Origin: Seonamhaeicola aphaedonensis
GTDB taxonomy: Bacteria; Bacteroidota; Bacteroidia; Flavobacteriales; Flavobacteriaceae
NCBI RefSeq assembly: GCF_003386195.1
Contig: NZ_QRDX01000001.1
Location: 800,024-864,023 of the forward strand
Direction of reading: 5' to 3'
DNA: 64,000 bases
Within the stretch, counting starts at the first letter, position 1; each line of letters opens with the position of its first letter. This document shows positions 37,897-46,962 of this stretch, in pieces. Position numbers and translations under genes: made by a program. Below the pieces are notes generated by a model, which saw nothing but the letters and a program-made list of their open reading frames with translations, was not told where the DNA came from and ran no database searches.

Positions 37897-37932
37897 AAAA
37901 AGCCTTATAAACATCATGTTTACAAGGCTTTT
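37897..37932. terminator. Bidirectional terminator between lipoprotein and tRNA
   Basis: AAAAGCCTT/AAGGCTTTT with inner TAAACAT/ATGTTTA makes a long hairpin with A/T tracts on both sides. It can end both the plus-strand lipoprotein gene and the minus-strand tRNA. Confidence 0.75.
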
Positions 37933-37935
37933 AAG

Positions 37936-38009
37936 TGGTCCCACCTGGGCTCGAACCAGGGACTTTCTGATTATGAGTCAGATACTCTAACCAACTGAGT
38001 TATAGGACC
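37936..38009 (-). tRNA. tRNA with CAU anticodon (tRNA-Ile2 or elongator tRNA-Met)
   Basis: A 74-base cloverleaf on the minus strand: acceptor GGTCCTA/TGGGACC (one G-T), D-arm ACTC/GAGT, anticodon stem TCTGA/TCAGA with loop CTCATAA (anticodon CAT), T-arm CCTGG TTCGAGC CCAGG, and A73. CCA is not encoded. The acceptor has C4-G69 and C5-G68, and the anticodon stem starts U27-A43. These are features of E. coli tRNA-Ile2 recognised by TilS for lysidine formation, and they differ from E. coli tRNA-Met. I lean to tRNA-Ile2, but automatic tools may call it Met. Confidence 0.9.
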
Positions 38010-38085
38010 CATTGCAAACAAGTTGCATTTCTCTTTAAATAAGAGTGTGCAATATTACTACATATTTTAAAATCCTACAAGATAT

Positions 38086-38490
38086 TTATGGCTTTATCTC
38101 TTGGCATAACTCTATTAATACACCATTAGTACTTTTAGGGTGTAAAAAAGCCACTAGCTTATTATCGGCTCCTTTTTTAGAAACCTCATTGAGTACCTCA
38201 AAATCTTGGTCCTTTAACCGGTTAATCTCTGCTTCAATATCATCTACATCAAAGGCTATATGATGTATGCCCTCACCTTTTTTATCAATAAATCTAGCGA
38301 TTGGACTGTCAATTTTGGTTGCCTCTAACAATTCAATTTTATTTGCACCCACCTTAAAAAACGAGGTTTTTACGCCCTCACTTTCAACCGTTTCGGTTTT
38401 ATAACTTGGTTCTCCAAATAGTTTTGAAAACAGCTCATTGGAAACCGCTATATCTTTAACAGCTATTCCTATATGTTCAATTTTATTCAT
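38086..38490 (-). CDS. mce: Methylmalonyl-CoA epimerase
   Basis: 134 residues of the vicinal-oxygen-chelate fold. It interconverts (R)- and (S)-methylmalonyl-CoA between propionyl-CoA/succinyl-CoA pathways. Metal ligands are seen in KIEHIGIAVKD, EGIHHIAFDVDDI and near the C-terminus (GVLIELCQ). No mutase genes are present in the window. It lies upstream of the tRNA on the same strand. Confidence 0.93.
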   Translation of the reverse strand: MNKIEHIGIAVKDIAVSNELFSKLFGEPSYKTETVESEGVKTSFFKVGANKIELLEATKIDSPIARFIDKKGEGIHHIAFDVDDIEAEINRLKDQDFEVLNEVSKKGADNKLVAFLHPKSTNGVLIELCQEIKP

Positions 38491-38672
38491 GATATTTCTT
38501 TCATTGAAAGATACGAAATTTGTAAATTAACAAAGTACTAAAAGCTTTGGAAATTAAGTTACAATTGGTTTTATTCTATTATTTAATTAAGTGATAAAGG
38601 AACTCAATACAGACTTATTTTTATAAACAGTTTTAATACGCAAAAAAAATCGATATTCTTTAAAATATCCTT

Positions 38673-38680
38673 TATTTTTG
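38673..38680 (+). promoter_or_regulatory. Candidate -7 box for rbfA
   Basis: TATTTTTG matches TAnnTTTG and is only 4 bases before the rbfA ATG. If used, the mRNA would have almost no leader. Low-specificity match in AT-rich DNA. Confidence 0.25.
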
Positions 38681-38684
38681 CACT

Positions 38685-39080
38685 ATGGAAGAAACTCAAA
38701 GACAGAAAAAAATAGCATCGGTATTACAGCGTGATTTGGTTGATGTACTCCAAAGAGCTGCCACTGATGGCGGACTTAAAGGCATCCTCATTTCTGTTAC
38801 TAAAGTAAAAGTAACCGTAGACTTGTCTGTTGCCAAAGTTTACTTAAGTATTTTTCCAAATAACAAAGCCAAAGAACTTCTTGAAGGTATTAAGGCAAAC
38901 ACAACGTCTGTACGTCATGAGTTGGCTCAACGTACTAAAAATCAACTCAGACGCATGCCTTCTCTTGAGTTTTTTATTGATGATTCTTTAGAGTATATTG
39001 ATAATATTGAGCGTTCTTTAAAAGGACTAGACAATCCTATTGACAACCCCGATTTATTAGATAAAAGAAAGAAGTCTTAA
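38685..39080 (+). CDS. rbfA: Ribosome-binding factor A
   Basis: 131 residues, a KH-type 30S maturation factor. Typical stretches are RQKKIASVLQRDLVDVLQR, VTKVKVTVDLSVAKVYLSIFP and LRRMPSLEFFIDDSLEY. It is followed without gap by the permease gene, an arrangement common in Bacteroidota. Confidence 0.93.
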   Translation: MEETQRQKKIASVLQRDLVDVLQRAATDGGLKGILISVTKVKVTVDLSVAKVYLSIFPNNKAKELLEGIKANTTSVRHELAQRTKNQLRRMPSLEFFIDDSLEYIDNIERSLKGLDNPIDNPDLLDKRKKS

Positions 39081-40295
39081 TTGAATGTTGCCTTATATAT
39101 AGCCAAACGTTATCTGCGCTCTAAGAGCACTAACAACGCTATAAATTTCATTACCTATTTTGCACTTTTTGGTGTTATTGTTGGGTCTGCTTCTTTATTT
39201 ATTGTACTGTCTGGTTTTGCTGGTTTAAAAGATTTTACTTTAGAATTTTCAAATATTGTAGACCCAGATTTAACCGCAAAAGCAGCCACTGGAAAATCTT
39301 ATCATCTCACTGATGATGACCTCTTAAAACTTAATAATTTAGAAGAAGTAGCCCTCTTTTCTAAGATTATTGAAGAGCGCGTTTTAATTACTTCGGATGA
39401 AAAAACAAGTTTAGCCACTATAAAAGGCGTTGATGCCCAATACCAAAAGGTTGTAAATATAGAGTCTAAAATAGACCACGGCAGTTGGTTAGACCAAAAA
39501 TCGAATCAAATTGTTGCTGGTTGGGGTATTGCAAACAATTTATCTATTGGGGTTTTAGATTTCACCAAATCATTAAATATTTATGTCCCTAAGCCTGGTA
39601 AAAACAAAATAACCTCAACGAAAAATGCTTTTAATAATGTAAGAGCTATTAACGTTGGCGTATTTTACATAAACGAAAAACTAAACGATAATTATGTTTA
39701 CACCTCTATTGATTTGGCGCAAAAACTATTAAACTATGAGTCTAACCAAGTCTCAGCTTTAGAGTTTAAGTTAAATGAAAATATTGATGAGGAAGTAGCC
39801 AAACAAAAACTACAACACATTTTGGGTAACAAGGTGATTATAAAAAACAGAGCTCAGTTAAATGATGCGCTTTACAAAATGTTAAACACCGAATACCTTG
39901 CGGTTTACCTCATTTTTACCTTAGTTTTAATCATTGCCTTTTTTAACATTATTGGCTCTTTAATAATGATGATGCTAGATAAAAAACAAAGTTTAAATAC
40001 ACTCTTTAATTTAGGAGTACATGTAAAGGATATTAGAAAAATTTTCTTCTTTCAAGGTAGTTTAATGAGTATTATTGGTGGTTTTATTGGTATTGTAATT
40101 GGTTTAATCCTTATTGCTAACCAACTTTACGGACCCGATTTTTTAAAGGTTTACATCACACCAACCTTAGCGTACCCCACAAAAATTAAAATAGTAAATC
40201 TTTTTTTGGTATTTATTACCATATCCGTTTTAGGTATTGTAGCTTCAAAAATAGCATCGGCAAGAATTACTAGGGCTTTAGTGCAGAATCATTAG
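39081..40295 (+). CDS. FtsX-like ABC permease (LolC/LolE type)
   Basis: 404 residues starting at TTG immediately after the rbfA stop. The only nearby ATG is out of frame. There are four membrane helices: one near residues 20-45 (NAINFITYFALFGVIVGSASLFI) and three in the last 150 residues. A large periplasmic MacB-like domain lies between. This is the LolC/E layout for releasing lipoproteins from the inner membrane. No ATPase is adjacent. Lipoprotein sorting is the best guess. Confidence 0.88.
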   Translation: MNVALYIAKRYLRSKSTNNAINFITYFALFGVIVGSASLFIVLSGFAGLKDFTLEFSNIVDPDLTAKAATGKSYHLTDDDLLKLNNLEEVALFSKIIEERVLITSDEKTSLATIKGVDAQYQKVVNIESKIDHGSWLDQKSNQIVAGWGIANNLSIGVLDFTKSLNIYVPKPGKNKITSTKNAFNNVRAINVGVFYINEKLNDNYVYTSIDLAQKLLNYESNQVSALEFKLNENIDEEVAKQKLQHILGNKVIIKNRAQLNDALYKMLNTEYLAVYLIFTLVLIIAFFNIIGSLIMMMLDKKQSLNTLFNLGVHVKDIRKIFFFQGSLMSIIGGFIGIVIGLILIANQLYGPDFLKVYITPTLAYPTKIKIVNLFLVFITISVLGIVASKIASARITRALVQNH

Positions 40296-40315
40296 TTGGG
40301 CAAGTTGCCTTTTTT

Positions 40316-40475
40316 AAATGGCAAACAGGCTTTCGGTAGTCGCTTCACAATACATTGTGAGAGCTCCAACAATACCTCAATCCTTCTTGCAAAAGCGATA
40401 GCAGTGTTAGCTTTTGTAAAATTTTAATCTATGATTTTAGAAAACTTAAACGCATAGCGCGGTGGCTTGCCATTT
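40316..40475. repeat. Structured inverted-repeat element
   Basis: Outer arms AAATGGCAA (40316-40324) and TTGCCATTT (40467-40475) enclose two local hairpins: TCACAAT/ATTGTGA (40345-40360) and CAAAAGC/GCTTTTG (40390-40416). It fills most of the convergent gap between the permease and dusB. The outer arms and internal hairpins recall the elements at the right end of the window, but there is no ORF inside. Confidence 0.5.
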
Positions 40476-40483
40476 GCTAAAAA

Positions 40484-41479
40484 TTAATGTGAAAACTGGA
40501 AATCTGCAAATTTCTCCAACACCTCATCAAACGTAGCAAACACATCTTCGGGCTTATCACTAGTTACCATTTTAGTGCGGTATTCTTTGAAGTGTGGAAT
40601 CCCTTTAAAGTAGTTGGTATAATGACGACGGGTTTCAAAAACTCCTAAAACTGGGCCTTTCCAATCAATAGACATTTGTAAATGACGGCGAGCCGCCTCC
40701 ACACGTTCTTCTAAGGATATAGGTGGTAAATACTCCCCAGTTTCAAAAAAATGTTTCACCTGTTTAAAAAACCAAGGATTTCCAATACTGGCACGACCAA
40801 TCATAGCGCCATCCAATCCGTAATTATCGCGCATTTCAACAGCCTTTTCTGGAGAGTCTACATCGCCATTACCAAAAACAGGAATGTGCATTCTTGGGTT
40901 GTTTTTTACGGCAGCTATAGGTTTCCAATCGGCTTGACCTTTATACATTTGGGCACGTGTACGCCCATGAATAGCAATTGCTTTACACCCCACATCTTGC
41001 AACCTTTCGGCTACCTCTACAATTTTTATAGACTCATGATCCCAACCCAATCGGGTTTTCACAGTTATTGGCAATTTGGTGCGTTTAACCATTTCTGCCG
41101 TTAGCTTTTCCATAAGGCAAACATCCTTCAAGATTCCAGCCCCAGCACCTTTACTCACAACTTTTTTTACAGGACACCCAAAATTAATATCGATAATATC
41201 AGGATTCGATTTTTCAACAATATCAATGGTTTGGAGCATACTGTCTAAATTAGCTCCAAAAATTTGAATCCCAACAGGGCGTTCCTTTTCATAAATATCT
41301 AGCTTCATAACACTTTTTGCTGCGTTACGAATTAAGCCTTCGCTAGACACAAACTCGGTATACACCACATCAGCGCCTTGCTCTTTACACAACGCACGAA
41401 ACGGTGGGTCGCTCACATCTTCCATAGGTGCCAAAAGCAATGGAAACTCACCAAGTTCTATGTTGTCTATTTTTACCAC
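40484..41479 (-). CDS. dusB: tRNA-dihydrouridine synthase B
   Basis: FMN enzyme reducing uridines in the tRNA D-loop. 331 residues when started at GTG 41479 (then VKIDNIELGEFPLLLAPM). The longer frame to 41545 overlaps the upstream gene and adds an unrelated N-terminus. Motifs: LAPMEDVSDPPFRALC, NFGCPVKKVVSKGAGAG (active-site Cys), TVKTRLGWDH, AIHGRTRAQMYKG. The permease gene is convergent. Confidence 0.9.
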   Translation of the reverse strand: MVKIDNIELGEFPLLLAPMEDVSDPPFRALCKEQGADVVYTEFVSSEGLIRNAAKSVMKLDIYEKERPVGIQIFGANLDSMLQTIDIVEKSNPDIIDINFGCPVKKVVSKGAGAGILKDVCLMEKLTAEMVKRTKLPITVKTRLGWDHESIKIVEVAERLQDVGCKAIAIHGRTRAQMYKGQADWKPIAAVKNNPRMHIPVFGNGDVDSPEKAVEMRDNYGLDGAMIGRASIGNPWFFKQVKHFFETGEYLPPISLEERVEAARRHLQMSIDWKGPVLGVFETRRHYTNYFKGIPHFKEYRTKMVTSDKPEDVFATFDEVLEKFADFQFSH

Positions 41480-41501
41480 GTCGTTAATTTGGTTTGCAAA
41501 A

Positions 41502-41882
41502 TTACTGTTTTTTTCTCTGAAGTACCCAAAAACCATAAAACCCAAGTACTAATTCTCCAATAGTACCAAAAACGTAAAAAAGCGTAGGGGTACCATCTAG
41601 AACCAAACTTATAAGTCTACCAAAACCTAAACCCAACATAAAAATCGTATTGCTTATCAATGCTACCCTGAGAAATTTGATGTTACAAATTCCTAATATC
41701 CACAGTACAGCAAACCCCAAATACAAGCCCATAATGGCTTTATATACATTATGCTCATCTACGGTGTTTAAATTAATGTCGAACAAAATCTGTGGGATAA
41801 AACCATAAATAATGGCAACTGGTACAACGATACAAATTGAAATTACGAGATGGATTTTGGTGATGAATTGAGTTCTTAACAT
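41502..41882 (-). CDS. DUF4345 family membrane protein
   Basis: 126 residues with four membrane helices: at about 10-30, 50-66, 72-90 and 100-120. The segment DEHNVYKAIMGLYLGFAVLWI and the Arg in GFGRLISL match the DUF4345 family, of unknown function. It lies 22 bases upstream of the preferred dusB start, probably the same transcript. Confidence 0.78.
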   Translation of the reverse strand: MLRTQFITKIHLVISICIVVPVAIIYGFIPQILFDINLNTVDEHNVYKAIMGLYLGFAVLWILGICNIKFLRVALISNTIFMLGLGFGRLISLVLDGTPTLFYVFGTIGELVLGFYGFWVLQRKKQ

Positions 41883-41968
41883 AAATAACTACATACAACT
41901 TTTTCTAATCAAAAATACAGAAGAAATTATTGCTTTTAATATGATACTACTCTCAGTTAAAAAACAGC

Positions 41969-41976
41969 TATATTTG
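41969..41976 (+). promoter_or_regulatory. Candidate -7 box for lepA
   Basis: TATATTTG matches the consensus exactly, 27 bases before the lepA ATG. No TTG is found at the expected -33 distance. Confidence 0.4.
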
Positions 41977-42003
41977 CAGCCTAAATATTTGGATGTTTGA
42001 TTT

Positions 42004-43800
42004 ATGAAGAACATTAGAAACTTTTGTATCATTGCCCATATTGATCATGGTAAAAGTACCTTGGCAGACCGTTTATTAGATTACACGGGTTCTGTGACCG
42101 AGAGAGAGAAACAGGATCAGTTATTGGATAGCATGGATTTGGAGCGTGAACGTGGTATTACCATTAAAAGTCATGCCATACAAATGGACTATGAATACAA
42201 CGGCGAAAAATATGTTCTAAATTTAATTGACACCCCTGGTCACGTAGATTTTAGTTATGAGGTATCTCGCTCCATTGCCGCCTGTGAAGGTGCATTACTC
42301 ATTGTAGATGCAGCACAAAGTATTCAGGCGCAAACCATTTCAAACTTATATTTAGCTCTTGAGAATGACTTAGAAATTATTCCGGTGCTTAATAAAATAG
42401 ATTTACCAAGCGCCAATCCTGAAGAAGTAACCGATGATATTGTAGACCTTTTAGGCTGTGACCCTGATGAAGTAATACATGCTAGTGGTAAAACAGGTTT
42501 AGGTATTGACAATGTTTTGGCCGCAGTTATTGAGCGTATTCCTGCCCCCAAAGGAAGCCCTAACGAACCTTTACAAGCTTTGATTTTTGATTCGGTTTAT
42601 AATCCGTTTAGAGGAGTTGAAACTTATTTTAGAGTAATTAATGGCTCTATAAAAAAGGGACAACTTATAAAATTTATTGCCACAGGGAAGACTTATGACG
42701 CCGATGAAGTGGGTACGCTTAAACTAAAACAGTTACCAAAAAACGAAATTAAAGCGGGTGATGTTGGATACTTAATTACGGGTATTAAAGATGCACGAGA
42801 GGTGAAGGTTGGTGATACAATTACCGATGCCAAAAACCCAACTAGGAATGCCATTTCTGGCTTTGAGGATGTAAAACCTATGGTTTTTGCCGGTATCTAC
42901 CCTGTAGATACCGAAGACTACGAAGAGTTACGTGCTTCTATGGAGAAATTGCAGCTTAATGATGCCTCCTTAATATTTACTCCAGAAAGTTCAGCGGCTT
43001 TAGGTTTTGGTTTCCGTTGTGGATTTCTAGGGATGTTACACATGGAAATCATTCAAGAGCGTTTAGAACGCGAATTTGATATGACGGTGATTACCACTGT
43101 ACCCAACGTATCCTACCACGCTTATAACAAAAAGAATCCTGATGATGTCATTGTTGTAAATAACCCAAGTGATTTACCAGACCCTTCTACCTTAGACCAC
43201 GTTGAAGAACCCTACATAAAAGCCACTATCATCACAAAAGCCGATTTCGTAGGTAATGTTATGAGTCTTTGTATTGATAAACGAGGTATGATAACCAATC
43301 AAACCTATTTAACGCCAGAACGCGTAGAGCTTAATTTTGATATGCCTCTTGCTGAAATTGTTTTTGATTTCTATGATAGACTTAAAACCGTTTCAAAAGG
43401 GTATGCATCCTTTGACTACCATCCTATTGGCATGAAAACTTCAAAACTGGTTAGAGTAGATATTTTATTAAATGCGCAACCCGTTGATGCACTTTCGGCC
43501 TTAGTACATGCCGATAACGCACAAAATATTGGCAAAAAGATGTGCGAGAAGTTAAAAGAATTGATCCCGCGTCAACAATTTGACATTCCTATTCAAGCCG
43601 CTATTGGAGCCAAAATTATTTCTAGAGAAACCATAAAAGCCCTCAGAAAAGATGTAACTGCCAAATGTTATGGCGGTGATATTTCGCGTAAGCGTAAACT
43701 GTTAGAAAAGCAGAAAAAAGGTAAAAAACGTATGCGCCAAGTGGGGAATGTAGAGATTCCACAACAAGCATTCATGGCCGTTTTAAAACTGAATGATTAG
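42004..43800 (+). CDS. lepA: Elongation factor 4
   Basis: A ribosomal GTPase of 598 residues. G motifs: [47 protein letters not shown]. The LepA-specific C-terminal domain ends with [20 protein letters not shown] and QAFMAVLKL. Full length and intact. Followed by a hairpin and a long non-coding gap before the glucan cluster. Confidence 0.97.
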   Translation: MKNIRNFCIIAHIDHGKSTLADRLLDYTGSVTEREKQDQLLDSMDLERERGITIKSHAIQMDYEYNGEKYVLNLIDTPGHVDFSYEVSRSIAACEGALLIVDAAQSIQAQTISNLYLALENDLEIIPVLNKIDLPSANPEEVTDDIVDLLGCDPDEVIHASGKTGLGIDNVLAAVIERIPAPKGSPNEPLQALIFDSVYNPFRGVETYFRVINGSIKKGQLIKFIATGKTYDADEVGTLKLKQLPKNEIKAGDVGYLITGIKDAREVKVGDTITDAKNPTRNAISGFEDVKPMVFAGIYPVDTEDYEELRASMEKLQLNDASLIFTPESSAALGFGFRCGFLGMLHMEIIQERLEREFDMTVITTVPNVSYHAYNKKNPDDVIVVNNPSDLPDPSTLDHVEEPYIKATIITKADFVGNVMSLCIDKRGMITNQTYLTPERVELNFDMPLAEIVFDFYDRLKTVSKGYASFDYHPIGMKTSKLVRVDILLNAQPVDALSALVHADNAQNIGKKMCEKLKELIPRQQFDIPIQAAIGAKIISRETIKALRKDVTAKCYGGDISRKRKLLEKQKKGKKRMRQVGNVEIPQQAFMAVLKLND

Positions 43801-43842
43801 CAAATAAGTTCTTTCAATTTTACTTCAAAAATAGCTTATTTG
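43801..43842 (+). terminator. Possible hairpin after lepA
   Basis: CAAATAAG (43801-43808) pairs with CTTATTTG (43835-43842) with a 26-base loop. There is no T tract downstream, so termination is uncertain. Confidence 0.35.
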
Positions 43843-43971
43843 CCTATTAGAGTTCAAATCAAAATTTTAAAGGTTCTAAGTATATAATAACATGACTTAT
43901 AGCACTTATCAACAAATTGAACATTTTTAGAATTTCCTTAGTCTGGGCCATATCAAATGTTAAAAATCAAT

Positions 43972-44074
43972 AGCCCAATATTTGTATTAAATTTGAAAAC
44001 CCTCATTGAAAAACATGTGGGTTTTTGTTTCGCCCACTAAGTACCTTAAGGGTAAGGTGACGCAATTATTGGGC
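43972..44074. repeat. Structured inverted-repeat element
   Basis: Outer arms GCCCAATA (43973-43980) and TATTGGGC (44067-44074) enclose AAAACCC/GGGTTTT (43996-44025) and ACCTTA/TAAGGT (44043-44058). The inner AAAACCC hairpin has a T tract and could terminate plus-strand transcription. It occupies the centre of the 541-base gap between lepA and the glucan cluster; the remainder of that gap shows only a possible promoter near 44239. Confidence 0.5.
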
Positions 44075-44238
44075 AACTTATAAAAACCTACTAGTTCCTA
44101 CCAGAAGTCTGTCTTAATTTTTATGGAATATTACCACCAAAATTCAGTATTTGTTGAATTTCTTTAACTAAAATTTCAATAATCCTCAATAATCTTTTTT
44201 TTTTCTCAAAAATGAGATTTCAACAAAGTTATTAACAA

Positions 44239-44246
44239 TATTTTTG
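44239..44246 (+). promoter_or_regulatory. Candidate -7 box for the glucan cluster
   Basis: TATTTTTG matches TAnnTTTG and lies 95 bases before the first gene of the cluster, giving a leader of roughly 85 bases. The -33 match is weak. Confidence 0.3.
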
Positions 44247-44341
44247 TATGTTTATAAACCAACCTCTCTTTCCTTTTTAGGTTTCGAGGTCTAATCAATT
44301 ACTGAAAATTATTAACTACCAAACTTTTTGAAAAATCGTTT

Positions 44342-45544
44342 ATGAAAGCTCTTTTTTTTACTAGAGAATTTCCGCCTTATGTTTATGGTGGTGCTGGAGT
44401 TCATGTTGAATATTTAGCTTCAGAATTAGCAAAATTAATGAAGATAGATGTGAGATGTTTTGGAGATCAAAATGAAGAAAACAATAATCTTACAATAAAA
44501 GGCTTTCCGTATGACAACGTACTTTTCAATAATTCCAATGGTAAGCTTAAGTCTGTTTTTCAAACTTTAAGTACAGGCATACACATGAATGCCGAAGAGA
44601 TTGATGCCGATGTGGTTCATTGCCATACTTGGTATGCTCATTTTGCTGGTATTGTAGCCAAATTGTGTTACGGTATTCCTCTAGTAATTACCACGCACTC
44701 TTTAGAACCTTTAAGGCCATGGAAAAGAGAGCAATTAGGAAGAGGCTATGATGCTTCTTCTTGGGTTGAAAAAACCGCTATTGAAATGGCCGATGCGCTT
44801 ATTGCGGTTTCCGAAGAAACCAAAGAAGACGTTATCAAACATTTCAATGTTGATGAAAGCAAAATCCATGTAATCTATAACGGCATAGATTTACAACAAT
44901 ATCAAGTCACCGCTGCAACAGATACTCTAGATACCTACGGTGTTGATAAATCAAAACCATATGTACTTTTTGTTGGTAGAATAACACGTCAAAAAGGAAT
45001 CATTCACTTGGTGAATGCCATAAAATATATAAATCCAGATACACAGATTGTACTATGTGCAGGTGCTCCTGATACTCCAGAAATTGGTAAAGAAATGGAG
45101 GACGCTGTTAACGAGGTTAAAAAAACCCGAGCTAATGTAATTTGGATTGATAAAATGGTAACCAAAGAAGAAATCATTCAATTGTATTCACATGCCGATG
45201 TTTTTTGTTGCCCCTCAATTTATGAACCATTCGGGATTATAAATATTGAAGCCATGGCTTGTAATACGGCTGTTGTAGCTAGTGCTGTAGGTGGTATTAA
45301 AGAAGTTGTGGTGCATGGAGAAACAGGATTATTAATTCCGCTAGAACAACAAAATGTAGCGCCTTTTGAACCTGTGAACCCTGATAAATTCTCAAGAGAT
45401 TTAGCCGAGGGTATCAATACAGTTATTGCCGATAAAGACCTTAGGGATTCTATGGCTAAGAAAGGAAGAAAGCGCGTAGAAGATTATTTTGATTGGATTG
45501 CTATTGCGAAACAAACCGAAGAACTTTACAAATCATTACTATAA
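44342..45544 (+). CDS. GT4 alpha-glucan synthase, GlgM-like (maltose-1-phosphate synthase)
   Basis: 400 residues of the GT4/GT-B fold. N-terminal FTREFPPYVYGGAGVHVEYL, HCHTWYAHFAG, the block SLEPLRPWKREQLG (120-133), VGRITRQKGI and the EX7E pair E295/E303 (YEPFGIINIEA) all closely follow the mycobacterial GlgM/Rv1212c pattern, and not GT5 GlgA. GlgM joins ADP-glucose and glucose-1-phosphate to make maltose-1-phosphate, which fits the GlgE gene two positions downstream. A conventional GT4 glycogen synthase activity is the alternative. Start of a six-gene same-strand cluster; glgC follows after 40 bases. Confidence 0.85.
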   Translation: MKALFFTREFPPYVYGGAGVHVEYLASELAKLMKIDVRCFGDQNEENNNLTIKGFPYDNVLFNNSNGKLKSVFQTLSTGIHMNAEEIDADVVHCHTWYAHFAGIVAKLCYGIPLVITTHSLEPLRPWKREQLGRGYDASSWVEKTAIEMADALIAVSEETKEDVIKHFNVDESKIHVIYNGIDLQQYQVTAATDTLDTYGVDKSKPYVLFVGRITRQKGIIHLVNAIKYINPDTQIVLCAGAPDTPEIGKEMEDAVNEVKKTRANVIWIDKMVTKEEIIQLYSHADVFCCPSIYEPFGIINIEAMACNTAVVASAVGGIKEVVVHGETGLLIPLEQQNVAPFEPVNPDKFSRDLAEGINTVIADKDLRDSMAKKGRKRVEDYFDWIAIAKQTEELYKSLL

Positions 45545-45584
45545 AATTTACAACAACTAATCACTACATATAAAAGTAACTATT

Positions 45585-46847
45585 ATGATAAATAACAAAG
45601 TTTTATCGATTATTTTGGGAGGAGGTCAAGGTTCAAGATTATATCCATTAACACAAGAACGTTCAAAACCTGCTGTACCCATTGCCGGAAAATATCGATT
45701 GGTGGATATTCCTATTTCTAACTGTATTAATTCTGATATAAAACGCATGTTTGTTTTAACGCAGTTTAATTCAGCTTCTTTAAACCGTCATATCAAAAAT
45801 ACCTATCATTTTAGTTTTTTTAGCAGTGCATTTGTAGATGTATTAGCTGCAGAACAAACCCCTAGTAATAAAGGGTGGTTTCAAGGAACTGCCGATGCCG
45901 TAAGACAAAGTATGCACCATTTTTTAAGACATGAATGGGACTATGCTTTAATTCTTTCAGGGGATCAACTATATCAAATGGATTATGATAAAATGGTGAA
46001 GGCCCATATTAAAAATAAAGCTAAAATATCTATTGCTACCATTCCTGTTACGGCTAAAGAAGCTACAGAGTTTGGTATTTTAAAGTCTGATGAGAATAAT
46101 GTGATCACCTCATTTATTGAAAAACCAGACGCTAGCTTATTACCAGATTGGACATCTGATGTAAGTGATGAGATGAAAAGCCAAGGTAGAAATTATTTGG
46201 CCTCTATGGGGATTTATATTTTTGATAGAAAGTTGCTAGTTGATTTAATGAACAACCCAGAAACAAACGACTTTGGTAAAGAAATCATTCCGCAAAGTAT
46301 TGGAGAATTTAAAACATTAAGCTACCAATATGAAGGCTATTGGACAGACATCGGGAATATTGACTCTTTCTTTGAAGCTAACCTAGGGTTAACTGATGAT
46401 ATTCCAAAATTTGATTTATACGATAGATCAAAACGTATTTACACACATGCTAGAATGCTGCCAACCACCAAGGTATCTGGAACGGCTCTAGAAAAAACGG
46501 TAATTGCTGAAGGATGTATAATAAGTGCAGCTAAAATTGAAAAATCAGTCATTGGAATCCGTTCTAGAATAGGTGATGAATCAACCGTTATTAATACGTA
46601 TATGATGGGATGTGATTATTATCAAAAACTAGACGAAGTCCTCGATACAAACATAATTTCTATGGGTATTGGTAAACGTTGTTTTATTAAAAACGCCATC
46701 ATAGATAAAAATAGTTGTATTGGCGATGATGTAAGAATTAATGGTGGACCTCATTTAGAAGATACAGATAATGATTTGTATACGGTTAAAGACGGTATTG
46801 TAGTTATTAAAAAGAATGCTGTCATACCTAACGGCATGGTCATTTAA
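45585..46847 (+). CDS. glgC: Glucose-1-phosphate adenylyltransferase
   Basis: Makes ADP-glucose from glucose-1-phosphate and ATP. 420 residues. The pyrophosphorylase motif GGGQGSRLYPLTQERSKPAVP is at about 12-32, followed by ISNCINSDIKR and ILSGDQLYQMDY. SFIEKPD lies in the sugar site. The left-handed beta-helix C-terminus (about 300-420) ends with KNAVIPNGMVI. It supplies the donor to the upstream GT4 enzyme. Confidence 0.95.
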   Translation: MINNKVLSIILGGGQGSRLYPLTQERSKPAVPIAGKYRLVDIPISNCINSDIKRMFVLTQFNSASLNRHIKNTYHFSFFSSAFVDVLAAEQTPSNKGWFQGTADAVRQSMHHFLRHEWDYALILSGDQLYQMDYDKMVKAHIKNKAKISIATIPVTAKEATEFGILKSDENNVITSFIEKPDASLLPDWTSDVSDEMKSQGRNYLASMGIYIFDRKLLVDLMNNPETNDFGKEIIPQSIGEFKTLSYQYEGYWTDIGNIDSFFEANLGLTDDIPKFDLYDRSKRIYTHARMLPTTKVSGTALEKTVIAEGCIISAAKIEKSVIGIRSRIGDESTVINTYMMGCDYYQKLDEVLDTNIISMGIGKRCFIKNAIIDKNSCIGDDVRINGGPHLEDTDNDLYTVKDGIVVIKKNAVIPNGMVI

Positions 46848-46908
46848 CTAATAACATTTAATTCTTAACAATCAATCGTTTTCGCGAGGTTTAAGTTGTT
46901 TTCAACAT

Positions 46909-46937
46909 TTTGAAAATCACTTTATTTATTAATTTTG
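46909..46937 (+). promoter_or_regulatory. Promoter candidate for glgE
   Basis: TTTG at 46909-46912, a 17-base spacer, and TAATTTTG at 46930-46937. Both boxes match, 25 bases before the glgE ATG, so the second half of the cluster may be transcribed separately from the first. Confidence 0.5.
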
Positions 46938-46962
46938 CGTACTTCAAAACCAACAAGATAAC

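Noticed and set aside
41480..41545. N-terminal extension of dusB from ATG 41545
   Set aside because: The added residues do not resemble DusB, and the extension overlaps the DUF4345 gene; GTG 41479 gives the family-typical start.
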